A DNA stretch of 64,000 bases from Pseudomonas sp. GD03944 (GCF_029839275.1 NZ_JAOCAH010000007.1:1-64000); one strand, 5' to 3'; shown: positions 1 to 8,595, counted from the stretch's first letter. Notes: generated from the sequence alone by a model not told the origin. Translations and numbers: made by a program.

Positions 1-1
1 C

Positions 2-31
2 AGCTACAGCACCCTGACCGCTAGTAAATAA
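2..31 (+). CDS. possible 3' end of an upstream gene
   Basis: Reading from base 2 gives nine residues ending in TLTASK followed by TAA, immediately ahead of a strong intrinsic terminator in the same orientation. That is what the tail of a gene lying outside the window would look like. The other plus frames also stop within the first 30 bases, so the frame is a guess and the product cannot be named. Confidence 0.3.
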   Translation, partial: SYSTLTASK

Positions 32-45
32 GCCGCGCCCTGCGC

Positions 46-81
46 AAAGGCAGAAGCTCCCGAAAGGGGCTTCTGCCTTTT
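46..81 (+). terminator. rho-independent terminator
   Basis: An inverted repeat AAAGGCAGAAGC / GCTTCTGCCTTT with a short purine-rich loop is followed by T residues. It ends the plus-strand transcript entering from the left. The flanking A run could also let it act on minus-strand transcripts leaving cobJ, so it may be bidirectional. Confidence 0.85.
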
Positions 82-105
82 CATATTTCCGTTTCGAACT
101 CGCAG

Positions 106-131
106 GATGGGTTGAGCGCAGCGATACCCAT
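106..131. repeat. short palindromic intergenic repeat
   Basis: ATGGGTT and ATACCCAT flank GAGCGCAGCG, forming a small imperfect palindrome between the terminator and the end of cobJ. GGGTATCGCTGCGCTCAACCC-type palindromes are frequent in Pseudomonas intergenic DNA. That statement is from general knowledge; only one copy is seen here. Confidence 0.45.
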
Positions 132-197
132 TGCTGTGGTCGATCACATCATGCGTGGGCCGTCGAAACCTATGGATATCGCACACTCAACCCCTTC

Positions 198-1859
198 CTA
201 CGTGTGTGGATAACTCCTCGGCGTGTACACCCAGTCGCCGCCTTCGGCGCGGGGGAAGCGGCAGGTCTGGCTGGAGCCGACGATCACCAGGGTGCGCATG
301 TCGACCATCGCCGGCGTCAACTCGCCCAGGGTCAGGGTGCGCAGGGTTTCGCCGGGGCGGCCGATGTCGCGGCCGAGTACCACCAGGGTTTCCGGCGTGC
401 GTTGCTGGCGCAGGATCTCCAGCGCGCGGCCGAGTTGCCAGGGGCGGGCCTTGGAGATCGGGTTGTAGAAAGCCATCACCAGGTCGGCCGCCGCCGCGTG
501 CTCCAGGCGGGTTTCGATGATGCTCCACGGCTTGAGGTTGTCCGAGAGCGAGATCAGGCAGAAGTCGTGACCCAGCGGCGCACCCGCCTTGGCGGCGGTA
601 GCCAGGGCGGCCGACACGCCGGGGAAGATCTGCAGCTCGACCCGCTGCCATTCCACCTCATCGGCGCCGTGCAAGGCTTCCAGCACCGCGGCGGCCATGG
701 CGAACACGCCCGGGTCGCCCGATGACACCACCACCACCCGCCGGCCGCTGGTCGCCAGCTCGAAGGCATGGCGCGCGCGCTGCATTTCCTCGCGGTTGTC
801 GGTGCAATGGCGCACCTGGTCCGGGCGCAGTGAGCCGGCCATGTTGATGTAGGTTTCGTAGCCGAGCAGGTCCTGGGCTTCGTCCAGGGCCTGGCGGGCG
901 GCGGGCACCATGAATTCCGCTGCGCCCGGGCCGAGGCCGATCACCGTCAGGCGGCCCCGCGGTCGGCCGAGCTGGCTGGCGTCGAGGGGGGCGCTGGCCT
1001 GCAGCAGACGCAGGGTGGCGTGCTGGCTGTGCAGCGGCGGCAGTTGCCGGCTGTCATCGATGAAACGCAATGGCACGTTCAGCTGCGCGGCGACGGCTTG
1101 CAGGTCGGCGTTGGCCATCCATTGTGGGGCGGCCAGCAGGCACGCCAGGCTCTGTTCGGCCAGCGCGGCGCTGTGCAGCGCCTGGCGCAGGTCGTCGAGC
1201 AGCGCCGGACCGGGTTGTTCGATCCAGGCGGCGACCTGGCGCGGGTGGATCAGCAGCTCGTCGGCGCGGGCAATCCGCCGGTTCGGGCTGATGTGGATAA
1301 CCCGTTCGGCCTGGTTATCCACAGGCAGGTTGGCCTGTTCCAGCCAGGGCGCGTCGCCCTCGATACGCACCGTCTCGCCGCCCAGCAGGTCGCTGACGAA
1401 ACCCTTGCCCTGTTCGAGGTCGGCCAGCACGTAACCGGCCGGCGGTTCCAGCAGGCAGGTGCCGAAGCGCAGCTCGCCGCTGGTGGTGATGGCCGCGTTG
1501 ACCTGCAGGTGGCTGGCGATTTCCCGGGCCATGCGGTTGACCCCGGCCAGGCCGCCGAGCAGGGGCACCACGGCGCTGCCATCCTCGGCCACGGCCAGTA
1601 CCGGTGGCTCGCTGCCTTTCTCGCCCAGCACCGCTGCCAGGCTGCGGATCACGATGCCGGCGGCGCACAGGGCGATGATCGGCACGTTGCGCCGGTACAG
1701 CCCGCGCAGGGTGTCGCCGAAATCGTCATAGGGCTGCTCGACGCCCTCGACCCGGCTGCGCAGTCCATGGATCTCGGCCTGTGGATAACAGGCCTGGATA
1801 CGGCGGGCGCAGGCCAGGGCGGAGGGGCCGAGGATGAGGATGGCGGGCGTGCGGGTCAT
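198..1859 (-). CDS. cobJ: CbiG-like/CobJ fusion, precorrin-3B C17-methyltransferase
   Basis: 553 residues, about twice the length of a stand-alone CobJ. Residues from about 303 on (RLTVIGLGPG, then SSGDPGVFAM near 380) form a tetrapyrrole methyltransferase of CobJ type, which uses SAM to methylate C17 and contracts the ring in aerobic B12 synthesis. Residues 1-300 resemble CbiG/CobE: AAGIVIRSLA near 65 corresponds to the CbiG N-terminal motif, but the usual GHxGGAN loop is degenerate (GLAGVN). A similar fused CobJ is known in P. aeruginosa. It is the last gene of the riboswitch-controlled cobG-cobH-cobI-cobJ operon. A 116-bp gap containing a REP inverted pair separates it from cobI. The ATG at 1859 gives a natural N-terminus. 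Confidence 0.93.
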   Translation of the reverse strand: MTRTPAILILGPSALACARRIQACYPQAEIHGLRSRVEGVEQPYDDFGDTLRGLYRRNVPIIALCAAGIVIRSLAAVLGEKGSEPPVLAVAEDGSAVVPLLGGLAGVNRMAREIASHLQVNAAITTSGELRFGTCLLEPPAGYVLADLEQGKGFVSDLLGGETVRIEGDAPWLEQANLPVDNQAERVIHISPNRRIARADELLIHPRQVAAWIEQPGPALLDDLRQALHSAALAEQSLACLLAAPQWMANADLQAVAAQLNVPLRFIDDSRQLPPLHSQHATLRLLQASAPLDASQLGRPRGRLTVIGLGPGAAEFMVPAARQALDEAQDLLGYETYINMAGSLRPDQVRHCTDNREEMQRARHAFELATSGRRVVVVSSGDPGVFAMAAAVLEALHGADEVEWQRVELQIFPGVSAALATAAKAGAPLGHDFCLISLSDNLKPWSIIETRLEHAAAADLVMAFYNPISKARPWQLGRALEILRQQRTPETLVVLGRDIGRPGETLRTLTLGELTPAMVDMRTLVIVGSSQTCRFPRAEGGDWVYTPRSYPHT

Positions 1860-1906
1860 GCGGGTTCCATCTGGTCGGTGTGCCTGGAGCGGATCGGGTC
1901 CGGTTG

Positions 1907-1965
1907 GTGGGAGGGGCTTCAGCCGCGAGCTGTCTCAAGCCTGTCGCGGCTGAAGCCCCTCCCAC
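1907..1965. repeat. REP inverted pair (REPIN-like)
   Basis: Two copies of a 22-bp sequence beginning GTGGGAGGGGCTTCAGCCGC (1907-1928 and, inverted, 1944-1965) match perfectly and are separated by 15 bases. They can form a long hairpin in the message between cobI and cobJ. Copies of the same unit recur near 6985, 22063, 22101, 38434, 38459 and 40799. Confidence 0.9.
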
Positions 1966-1975
1966 GGGTTTGAAT

Positions 1976-2731
1976 TCACCCGCGCCATTTCTCGCCGGGG
2001 ATGATGATCATCGAGAAGTAGGGGGAGGACATCGGGTCCACGTCGTCCAGCGGCACGATGCGCTGGTTGCCCATGGTGGCGCGCTCCACGTAATGGGCGC
2101 GGCTGTCGATGCCCAGCTCCTGCAGCACACGGCGGACCTTGTCGAAGTTGCGCCCCAGCTTCATCACCACGGCGGCTTCGGCGTCGCGCAGGCGGTGCTT
2201 GAGCTCGTCTTCCGGCAGCACGCCGGACAGCACGCTCAGGCTTTGGTTGCGGTACACCAGCGGGGTGCCGAGCACCGAGGCGCAGCCGAGCATGGAGCAC
2301 ACGCCGGGCACCACCTCGACCTGGTAATCGGCCGCCAGGCGGTCGTGCAGGTACATGTAGGAGCCGTAGAAGAACGGGTCGCCCTCGCAGATCACCGCCA
2401 CGTCGTGGCCGGCGTCCAGCAACTGGGCCACCTGGTCGGCGCAGGTGTCGTAGAAGTCGGCGATGACATCCTCGTAGGACAGCGGCGGCGCGAGCTTCTC
2501 GGTGGTCACCGGGTAGACCAGCGGCAGGCGCTGCTGCTCGGCGGTCAGGTGCTGCTCGATGATGCCGAAGGCGTTACCGCCGTGGCCGGCGTTGTGCTTG
2601 GCCTTGGCCACGAAATACGCCACTACCGGCGCCGACTGCAGCAGGCGCAAGGCCTTGAGGGTAATCAGCTCCGGATCGCCCGGGCCGACGCCCAGGCCGA
2701 TCAGCCGGCCTTTGCCTGATGGGCCGCTCAT
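1976..2731 (-). CDS. cobI: precorrin-2 C20-methyltransferase
   Basis: 251 residues, the usual size for CobI/CbiL. It transfers a methyl group from SAM to C20 of precorrin-2, giving precorrin-3A. The N-terminal [16 protein letters not shown] is the classic CobI glycine-rich motif, and [13 protein letters not shown] near residue 105 is the second SAM-binding signature. The ATG at 2729-2731 overlaps the TGA of cobH (ATGA), which shows translational coupling. A GTG directly upstream is a less likely start. Confidence 0.96.
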   Translation of the reverse strand: MSGPSGKGRLIGLGVGPGDPELITLKALRLLQSAPVVAYFVAKAKHNAGHGGNAFGIIEQHLTAEQQRLPLVYPVTTEKLAPPLSYEDVIADFYDTCADQVAQLLDAGHDVAVICEGDPFFYGSYMYLHDRLAADYQVEVVPGVCSMLGCASVLGTPLVYRNQSLSVLSGVLPEDELKHRLRDAEAAVVMKLGRNFDKVRRVLQELGIDSRAHYVERATMGNQRIVPLDDVDPMSSPYFSMIIIPGEKWRG

Positions 2732-3357
2732 CACTCCACCTCCGTGGCCAGGGCGTTGACCGCGGCCACCGCCATCGCGCTGCCGCCCCGGCGACCGCGC
2801 ACGATCACGTAGGGCACGCCGCGGCTGTCAGCGGCGAGGGCGTCCTTGGATTCCGCGGCGCCGATGAAGCCCACCGGCATGCCGATGATCAGCGCCGGTT
2901 TCGGGGCGCCGGCGTCGAGCATTTCCAGCAGGTAGAAGAGGGCGGTGGGGGCGTTGCCGATCACCACCACGCTGCCTTCCAGGTGCGCGCGCCAGTGTTC
3001 CAGGGCCGCCGCCGAGCGGGTGTTGCCCAGTTCCTTGGCCAGCGCCGGAACGTCCCCGTCGTGCAGGGTGCAGATCACCGGGTTGTTGGCGGCCAGGCGC
3101 GGGCGGGTGATGCCCTCGGCGACCATCCGCGCATCGCAGAGAATCGGCGCGCCCTTGGCCAGGGCCGCGCGGCCGGCGGCGCCGGCACCGGGGGAGAAGC
3201 GCAGGTCCTGCACCACGTCGACCATGCCGCAGGCGTGAATCACCCGCACCGCGAGTTTTTCCAGGTCGGCCGGGATGGCGCTGAGGTCGGCCTCGGCCCG
3301 GATGGTCGCGAACGATTGGCGGTAGATTTCCTGGCCATCGCGGATGTACTCAAGCAT
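2731..3357 (-). CDS. cobH: precorrin-8X methylmutase
   Basis: 208 residues starting [12 protein letters not shown], the normal CobH/CbiC length. It moves the C11 methyl to C12, converting precorrin-8X to hydrogenobyrinate. H41 in [14 protein letters not shown] matches the catalytic histidine region of the family, and [11 protein letters not shown] lies in the C-terminal half. The reading frame stays open a further 83 codons upstream, but that part is antisense-style low-complexity sequence lying inside cobG, so the ATG at 3355-3357 is preferred. It overlaps the end of cobG by 8 bases. Confidence 0.95.
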   Translation of the reverse strand: MLEYIRDGQEIYRQSFATIRAEADLSAIPADLEKLAVRVIHACGMVDVVQDLRFSPGAGAAGRAALAKGAPILCDARMVAEGITRPRLAANNPVICTLHDGDVPALAKELGNTRSAAALEHWRAHLEGSVVVIGNAPTALFYLLEMLDAGAPKPALIIGMPVGFIGAAESKDALAADSRGVPYVIVRGRRGGSAMAVAAVNALATEVE

Positions 3358-4720
3358 CGCTGGTTCCTGTTGCACAGTGCGCGGCGAGCCAGTCGCCGGC
3401 TTGGTCGATATCGAGGGCGCTCGCCTGCAGCAGGCCGAAGCCGGCCACGCCGGGCGTGCGTTGGTAAAGCTGGTAACGGCCCTGCTCGCTGGCCAGCAGG
3501 GTGAAGGGCGCCACATGGGCCGCGGCGCAGGAGCGCGAGCAGCCGCTGAGGTGCACCGCGACCTGGGTGTGGTGCTGGCGCAGCAATTGGGCCAGGCGCA
3601 GGGCATCGGCCTTGCTGTCGGCCAGCCCTTTGGCGCAGGCGCTGGAGCCGGTGCAGGCGATCAGGCTGGCCAGCGGGTCGCCGGCATCGGTAAGCAGGCC
3701 CAGCCCGCCCATGGCCGTGAGCACGGCGTCAGCAGCCTCGGCTGGAATATTCGGCAGCAGCAGGCCTTGCCAAGGGGTCAGGCGCAGGGTGGCATCGCCG
3801 TGCTGTTCGGCCAGGTCCGCCAGTGCCTGCAGCTGTGTGCGGTCGATGCGGCCGAGGCGGGCCACGGCCGCAACCATGCAGCGGTCGGCCTGTCGCTGTG
3901 GATAAGTGCCGATGGGCGCCTGAGGCTGAGGCGCGGCGCGTTGCCAGTCGGCGGGCGGGGCCTGCAAGGCGAAGGGCAAGCGCCCTTGCAGCTGCTCCAG
4001 CACGCGGCTGGCGGGTGTCTTCACCAGCAGGTGGCGCATCCGGGTGTGCCCGGCGGCGGCCTGTTCGAGAAACAGCCGCAGCAGTTGCTCGACCAGGGCG
4101 GTTACCTGGCTGCCTTCGACGCTGCCGAGGGGCGTGTCCAACGGGCTGCCGGCCAGGCCGAATGCCAGCCGCGCAGGCTGCCCGGGGAGGGCGCTGAACC
4201 AGAGGTCATGGGGGTGTTCGAGCATCGCCAGCGCTTCGCCGCCGTCCAGTTGGATGGCGAACTTGGGCGACAGCGCGTGCAGCGCGGGGGTGTCCTGCAG
4301 CAGGTCGAGCAGTTCACTAGCCAGGGGCCGGGTGTCGAGCAGGGCCTGGGGATCGAGGCCGGCGGCAGGGCTGAGCAAAATGTTGCGCACATCGTCGGCG
4401 CTGGCCTGGCGCGGGCCGAGGCCGGCGGCCAGCAGGCGCTCGATCAGCGCCTCGTGCCGGTCCGGGCGCACGCCACGGATTTGCAGGTTGCTGCGGTTGG
4501 TCAGTTCCAGCACACCACTGGCGCAGTCGGCGGCGGCGCCTGCAATGACGCGGGCCTGGGTGCTGTTCACTTCGCCACCGGGCAGCTTGACCCGGCAGAT
4601 GCCGCCATCCAGCGCCGGCACGATGCGCAGCAGGCCGGGGCACGCCGAGGCGGGAATCCCGGAGCGTGAGGCGAGCAGGTCAGCGGTGGTCGGATGGTCG
4701 GGCAACGGGTTCACCAGCAA
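3350..4720 (-). CDS. cobG: precorrin-3B synthase
   Basis: 456 residues related to nitrite/sulfite reductases. CobG is the oxygen-dependent monooxygenase that makes precorrin-3B, the hallmark of the aerobic B12 route. C356 and C362 (CTGSSAC) with C394 and C398 (CSRSC) form the expected Fe-S/siroheme cysteine pattern. The N-terminal half has the ferredoxin-like repeat (VKLPGGEVNSTQ, LTNRSNLQIRG). The longest frame begins at TTG (4718-4720), and a GTG two codons later is equally possible. It is the first gene after the B12 riboswitch and overlaps cobH. Confidence 0.93.
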   Translation of the reverse strand: MLVNPLPDHPTTADLLASRSGIPASACPGLLRIVPALDGGICRVKLPGGEVNSTQARVIAGAAADCASGVLELTNRSNLQIRGVRPDRHEALIERLLAAGLGPRQASADDVRNILLSPAAGLDPQALLDTRPLASELLDLLQDTPALHALSPKFAIQLDGGEALAMLEHPHDLWFSALPGQPARLAFGLAGSPLDTPLGSVEGSQVTALVEQLLRLFLEQAAAGHTRMRHLLVKTPASRVLEQLQGRLPFALQAPPADWQRAAPQPQAPIGTYPQRQADRCMVAAVARLGRIDRTQLQALADLAEQHGDATLRLTPWQGLLLPNIPAEAADAVLTAMGGLGLLTDAGDPLASLIACTGSSACAKGLADSKADALRLAQLLRQHHTQVAVHLSGCSRSCAAAHVAPFTLLASEQGRYQLYQRTPGVAGFGLLQASALDIDQAGDWLAAHCATGTSDA

Positions 4721-4810
4721 CGAAAGACGCGGCGACCGGACCAGGGCCCGCCATGAAGGCAGGCGCTACGGCATCGGCACACCCCGTCCGATGTTGGTAC
4801 TCGCGACCAG

Positions 4811-4987
4811 CGTCGTCGGCAGGTCTCCTGGCTGACAGGTCATGGTCGACCGCTGCCTTCCCGGGAGACCCAGTGGCGCTGCTACGGTCGACTCGCTGTT
4901 CACAGTTGCGGGGGCAGCCACGGCTTGGCCGTGTTCCCTCTTAGGCCCGTTTCATGATCCTGTGCAAGGCTCATGGGGCACCGACGA
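4811..4987 (-). promoter_or_regulatory. cobalamin (B12) riboswitch upstream of cobG
   Basis: Read on the minus strand, this stretch has the conserved adenosylcobalamin aptamer blocks in order: GAAACGGG, GGGAACACGG, the B12 box GCTGCCCCCGCAACTGTGAA, then GCCAGGAGACCTGCC. The end segments GTCGG near 4983 and CCGAC near 4815 can pair as P1. It lies about 90 bases ahead of cobG and should repress the cobG-H-I-J operon when B12 is plentiful. Confidence 0.93.
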
Positions 4988-5058
4988 AGGCTGTATTATG
5001 CCCGCTTTGCCCGGCATGCAGACAGCCTTGCTCGTCGGCCGGGCGCGGAGGAATGGCG

Positions 5059-6261
5059 ATGCAACCCTGGTTGACCCTGGTGGGGATCGGTGAAGACGGC
5101 TATGCCGGGCTCGGCAAGGTGGCGCGGCGGGCGCTGCTCGAGGCGGCCTGCATCGTCGGCGCGCCCCGTCAGCTGGCGTTGCTGCCTCATTGCCTGAAGG
5201 CCACGCGCGAAGCCTGGCCAAGCCCCTTCGACCTGCAACCTGTGCTGGCGCGCCGGGGCAGCCCGGTGTGCGTGCTGGCCAGCGGCGATCCGATGTTCTA
5301 CGGCGTGGGTGCCAGCCTGGCGCGGCAGGTACCGAGCGACGAGCTGCGGGTGCTGCCGGCACCGTCGTCGGTGTCCCTGGCGGCGTCGCGCCTGGGCTGG
5401 CCGCTGCAGGAGGTGACGGTGCTGTCGCTGGTGGCGCGGCCGCTGGCGGCCCTCAACGCCCAGCTGTTCCCCGGTGCCCGCCTGCTGCTGCTGAGCAACG
5501 ACGGCAGCACCCCCGCTGCCGTGGCGGCGCTGCTGCGCGAGCGCGGTTTCGGCGCCAGCCGCCTGACGGTGCTGGAGCACCTGGGCGGCCCGCTGGAGCG
5601 ACGCCTCGATGGCCTGGCCAGCAGCTGGGCACCTGCCGCGGTGGCCGATCTCAACCTGCTGGCGGTGGAATGCCAGGCCGACGCTGAGGCCACCCTGCTG
5701 CCGCTGACCGTGGGCCTGCGCGACGAGCTGTACCGCCACGACGGCCAACTGACCAAACGTGACGTGCGCGCCGTGACCCTGGCCCGCCTGGCGCCGATGC
5801 CTGGAGAGCTGCTGTGGGACGTGGGCGCCGGCTGCGGCTCCATTGGCATCGAGTGGATGCGCGCGCACCCGTCGTGTCGGGCGATTGCCATCGAGGCGGA
5901 TGCCGGGCGCCAGGGGCATATCCAGCACAACCGCGACGCACTCGGTGTGCCCGCGCTGCAATTGGTGGCGGGTCGGGCCCCGGAGGCCCTGGCTGGCCTG
6001 TCGGCGCCGGATGCGATCTTCATCGGTGGCGGGGTGACCAACCCCGGTGTGCTGCAACAGTGCTGGGACGCCCTCAAGCCCGGCGGCCGCTTGCTGGCCA
6101 ATGCGGTGACCCTGCAGAGCGAAGCCGCACTGGTCACCTGGCGCGAGCAGGTCGGCGGCGAGCTGACGCGCCTGGTGGTGTCCCAGGCGCAGCCGTTGGG
6201 CAGCTTCGACACCTGGCGCAGCGCCTTGCCCATCACCCTGCTGGAGGTGCGCAAACCGTGA
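5059..6261 (+). CDS. cobL: precorrin-6Y C5,15-methyltransferase (decarboxylating)
   Basis: 400 residues combining both halves of CobL. Residues 1-195 are the CbiE-like C5 methyltransferase ([24 protein letters not shown]). Residues 205-400 are the CbiT-like part, which methylates C15 and decarboxylates ([13 protein letters not shown] near 255, [12 protein letters not shown]). GGAGG at 5047-5051 lies seven bases before the ATG at 5059, so this start is preferred over the ATG at 5053 or the longer open frame from 4954. It diverges from the cobG operon and overlaps cobK by four bases. Confidence 0.95.
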   Translation: MQPWLTLVGIGEDGYAGLGKVARRALLEAACIVGAPRQLALLPHCLKATREAWPSPFDLQPVLARRGSPVCVLASGDPMFYGVGASLARQVPSDELRVLPAPSSVSLAASRLGWPLQEVTVLSLVARPLAALNAQLFPGARLLLLSNDGSTPAAVAALLRERGFGASRLTVLEHLGGPLERRLDGLASSWAPAAVADLNLLAVECQADAEATLLPLTVGLRDELYRHDGQLTKRDVRAVTLARLAPMPGELLWDVGAGCGSIGIEWMRAHPSCRAIAIEADAGRQGHIQHNRDALGVPALQLVAGRAPEALAGLSAPDAIFIGGGVTNPGVLQQCWDALKPGGRLLANAVTLQSEAALVTWREQVGGELTRLVVSQAQPLGSFDTWRSALPITLLEVRKP

Positions 6262-6977
6262 GCCGGCGCCTCCTGCTGCTCGGCGGTACCACCGAGGCCC
6301 TGCGCCTGGCCCGTGACTTGGGGCCCGAGGCGATCTACAGCCTGGCCGGTCTTGGCCGGGTGCCGGACGACCTGGCCTGCCAGGTACGGGTTGGCGGTTT
6401 CGGCGGCGCCGACGGCCTGGCGGCGTTCATTGCCGAGCACGGCATCGAGCTGCTGCTCGACATGACGCATCCCTACGCGGCACAGATCAGCGCCAACGCT
6501 GCCCGCGCTGCCCAGCTGGCTGGCATTCCGTGCTGGGCGCTGCGCCGCCCGGGCTGGCAGGCCGGTCCCTGGGATGACTGGCGCGAGGTGGACGGCTGGA
6601 GTGAGCTGGTCGCCGCGTTGTTCGGTTTCCGGCGGCCGTTGTTCACCCTCGGCCGCGAGCCGCTGGCGCACCTGCACGAGATTCCCACCCACCAGCACTG
6701 GACCGTGCGCTGCCTGCAGAGTCAGCCCTCGGTGGCACGGGCCGATATCCTCGGTGCCCGGGGGCCGTTCAGCCTGGACGGCGAGCGCGCGCTGTTCGAG
6801 CGCCTGGGCACCGATGTGCTGATCAGCAAGAACAGCGGCAGCCAGTCCACCGAGCCCAAGCTGCAGGTCGCCCGTGAGCGCGGTGTGCCGGTGCTGCTGC
6901 TGCGCCGTCCGCTGTTGCCGGCGGTGGACCGTGAATTCACCGAGCCCGACGCGCTGCGCGAGGCGTTGCTGCAATGA
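6258..6977 (+). CDS. cobK: precorrin-6A reductase
   Basis: 239 residues with the Rossmann-like CobK start [17 protein letters not shown] and the internal signatures [13 protein letters not shown] and [12 protein letters not shown]. It reduces precorrin-6A to precorrin-6B (dihydroprecorrin-6X) with NADPH. It starts at GTG 6258-6260, overlapping the cobL stop as GTGA, so the two are coupled. In P. aeruginosa a cbiD-type gene sits between cobL and cobK; here the two genes abut and none is present. Confidence 0.94.
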   Translation: MSRRLLLLGGTTEALRLARDLGPEAIYSLAGLGRVPDDLACQVRVGGFGGADGLAAFIAEHGIELLLDMTHPYAAQISANAARAAQLAGIPCWALRRPGWQAGPWDDWREVDGWSELVAALFGFRRPLFTLGREPLAHLHEIPTHQHWTVRCLQSQPSVARADILGARGPFSLDGERALFERLGTDVLISKNSGSQSTEPKLQVARERGVPVLLLRRPLLPAVDREFTEPDALREALLQ

Positions 6978-6984
6978 ATGGCTG

Positions 6985-7006
6985 TCGCGGCTGAAGCCCC
7001 TCCCAC
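6985..7006 (-). repeat. solitary REP unit
   Basis: A single full 22-bp unit (TCGCGGCTGAAGCCCCTCCC plus AC) lies nine bases after the cobK stop. A decayed inverse-free copy (CTGTCGCAGCTGAAG) follows near 7123. It is the same family as the pair at 1907. Confidence 0.8.
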
Positions 7007-7023
7007 AACCGTGGTTCGACGGA

Positions 7024-7110
7024 CGTAGGGTGGACAACGCGAAGCGTGTCCACCATTGGGGCATTCGAGATGGAATTGGTGGAAAACGCTTCGCGGTTTT
7101 CCACCCTACG
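7024..7110. repeat. CGTAGGGTGG/CCACCCTACG palindromic element
   Basis: An 87-bp element bounded by CGTAGGGTGG and its inverse CCACCCTACG. It contains two inner palindromes around CGCGAAGCGT and ACGCTTCGCG, each flanked by TCCACC/GGTGGA-type arms. The same building blocks recur at 7968-8169 and in weaker form near 36990 and 40830. Such GTAGGGTGGA palindromes are common between Pseudomonas genes. Confidence 0.75.
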
Positions 7111-7244
7111 CCTTCCCAAGTGCTGTCGCAGCTGAAGACCTTTCCGCGATTTCCTGCATACCCGCCCACATCACAGCCGGTCCCACAAACCCTGCACGTC
7201 GCACCGCAAGCCGTTAGACTGCCCGGCGTTTTCTGGAGACTGCG

Positions 7245-7952
7245 ATGAACCCGACCCCCTACGCCCGCGTGCTGTTCGCGGGCTCCGGCCTGACCCAGAG
7301 TGCCTTCGCCGACCTGCTGCGCCAGCGCCTGAGCACGGTGCCGGGCGTCGGGGCGGACGACCTGATCGACATCACCGAGGGGTACGAGCCGCTGTGGGCC
7401 GCTGCCCGGGCGAGCGCGCGGCCGTTGCTGCTGGTCGACCTCGAACCCCAGGGCGGTGCCGGCCATGTCGATTGGCTGCGCAGCCAGCTGGCCGAGTGCG
7501 GCGATGCCGAGCAGTCGTTCGTGACCAGCCTGTTCTCCCAGGAGGACGCCTCCCTGCTCGACGGCGTGCCGACCCTGCTCGAACGCCGCGAGCTGCACCT
7601 GCCCTGCGTCGGTGTGCCGAAGCTGCCGAGCCACCACGCCTGGTCGGAGATCCCGGCGCACGACCAGCGCCTGCTGCTGTGCAACGGCCCGCGCTGCTCG
7701 CGCCGGGGTGCCCTCGACCTGTGGAAAACCCTGCGCCTGCGTCTCAAGGCGGCGGGCCGCCTGCAATGCGCCGGGGGCGTGCACATCACCCGCACCCAGT
7801 GCCAGTTCCCCTGCGACCTGGGCCCGGTGGCCAGCCTCTACCCGGCGAACGAGTGGTTCCGCGTGCGCGACGAAGCCGAGGTGATTCGCCTGGTGGACGA
7901 GCGCCTGGTCGACGGCAAGGCCGTGCCCGAGCTGCGCATCGACCAGCCGTGA
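7245..7952 (+). CDS. (2Fe-2S) ferredoxin-like protein of the cobalamin locus
   Basis: 235 residues. The C-terminal third (LLLCNGPRCSRRGA, then CAGGVHITRTQCQFPCDLGP) looks like a thioredoxin-fold [2Fe-2S] ferredoxin with cysteines in the expected order. The N-terminal half (RVLFAGSGLTQSAFADLL, LLVDLEPQGG) resembles the chelatase/sirohydrochlorin-type fold, but this assignment is weak. GGAGA lies nine bases before the ATG. Its position between cobK and the B12-regulated receptor matches a conserved hypothetical gene in the P. aeruginosa B12 locus. A role as electron donor for corrin reduction or cobalt handling is inference. Confidence 0.75.
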   Translation: MNPTPYARVLFAGSGLTQSAFADLLRQRLSTVPGVGADDLIDITEGYEPLWAAARASARPLLLVDLEPQGGAGHVDWLRSQLAECGDAEQSFVTSLFSQEDASLLDGVPTLLERRELHLPCVGVPKLPSHHAWSEIPAHDQRLLLCNGPRCSRRGALDLWKTLRLRLKAAGRLQCAGGVHITRTQCQFPCDLGPVASLYPANEWFRVRDEAEVIRLVDERLVDGKAVPELRIDQP

Positions 7953-7967
7953 GTCCCCACCTTCACC

Positions 7968-8169
7968 CGTAGGGTGGAAAACCGCGAAGCGTTTTCCACC
8001 AGATCCGAGTCGTCGGCCTTGAAAGCTCGCGGGCAAGCCCGCTCCTACGAAAGCGAACCGCGGCCTGCTGTTGATCGTTCCCATCCTCCGCGTGGGAATG
8101 CCTCCCCGGACGCTCCGCGTCCCAGCGGTGTACGGGATGGTGGACAAGCTCCGCGTTGTCCACCCTACG
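7968..8169. repeat. mosaic of palindromic repeats
   Basis: This 200-bp stretch is bounded by CGTAGGGTGG and CCACCCTACG. Inside, it holds the palindrome AACCGCGAAGCGTTTTCCACC, a GCTCGCGGGCAAGCCCGCTC REP unit of the P. putida/fluorescens type, and the paired CGTGGGAATGC / GGACGCTCCGCGTCC blocks. At least three repeat families are nested within each other. No gene is visible here. Confidence 0.75.
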
Positions 8170-8240
8170 TCTGTCCTGCACGGGCTTGCCATCACGTTCG
8201 CGGCTTGACTTGATCGGGTGCGAATGTTCATATCCGCGCC

Positions 8241-8408
8241 GATTCAGGTGTCTCACGCCGCCGTGCGTGAGGTGAAACGGGAAGTCGGTGCAAGTCCGAC
8301 GCTGCCCCCGCAACGGTAAGCGAGCGACGTCATCATCAGGCCACTGTGCATGCGCATGGGAAGGCGATGACGTTCTGATCCTCGCCAGCCCGGAGACCGG
8401 CCTGAATC
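8241..8408 (+). promoter_or_regulatory. cobalamin (B12) riboswitch upstream of the TonB receptor
   Basis: The B12 aptamer is complete: GAGGTGAAACGGGAAGTCGG, GTGCAAGTCCGACGCTGCCC, CCGCAACGGTAAG, then GCCAGCCCGGAGACCGGCC. The ends GATTCAGG (8241-8248) and CCTGAATC (8401-8408) pair exactly as P1. The downstream expression platform, about 190 bases to the receptor start, contains a GC-rich hairpin around 8490-8504 but no obvious terminator. Confidence 0.95.
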
Positions 8409-8595
8409 ACAGGGTACTGCCTGTCCGTGCCGATGACCTGTTCATCGCCCGCGACGCCATGGCAACAGTCCCTACAGTCTGGCAACCCGCGGTGGGCGGG
8501 CGTTGACGCCGACCTAGGGTGCTGCTGCGCCCCTGTCTGCTGTTACGCGTTTTCCATCGGATTTGCCGTGCCTTTTCTTTTGCGATGGAAGCATC

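Noticed and set aside
3358..3606. N-terminal extension of CobH
   Set aside because: The extra 83 residues are Cys/Ala/Arg-rich out-of-frame sequence of cobG; CobH proteins start at the [12 protein letters not shown] position.
5298..8231. Minus-strand open frame of 977 codons across cobL, cobK and the ferredoxin gene
   Set aside because: It runs antisense to three confidently identified genes and crosses an intergenic repeat region; the translation is Ala/Arg/Gln-rich shadow sequence with no motif. GC-rich Pseudomonas DNA commonly gives such frames.
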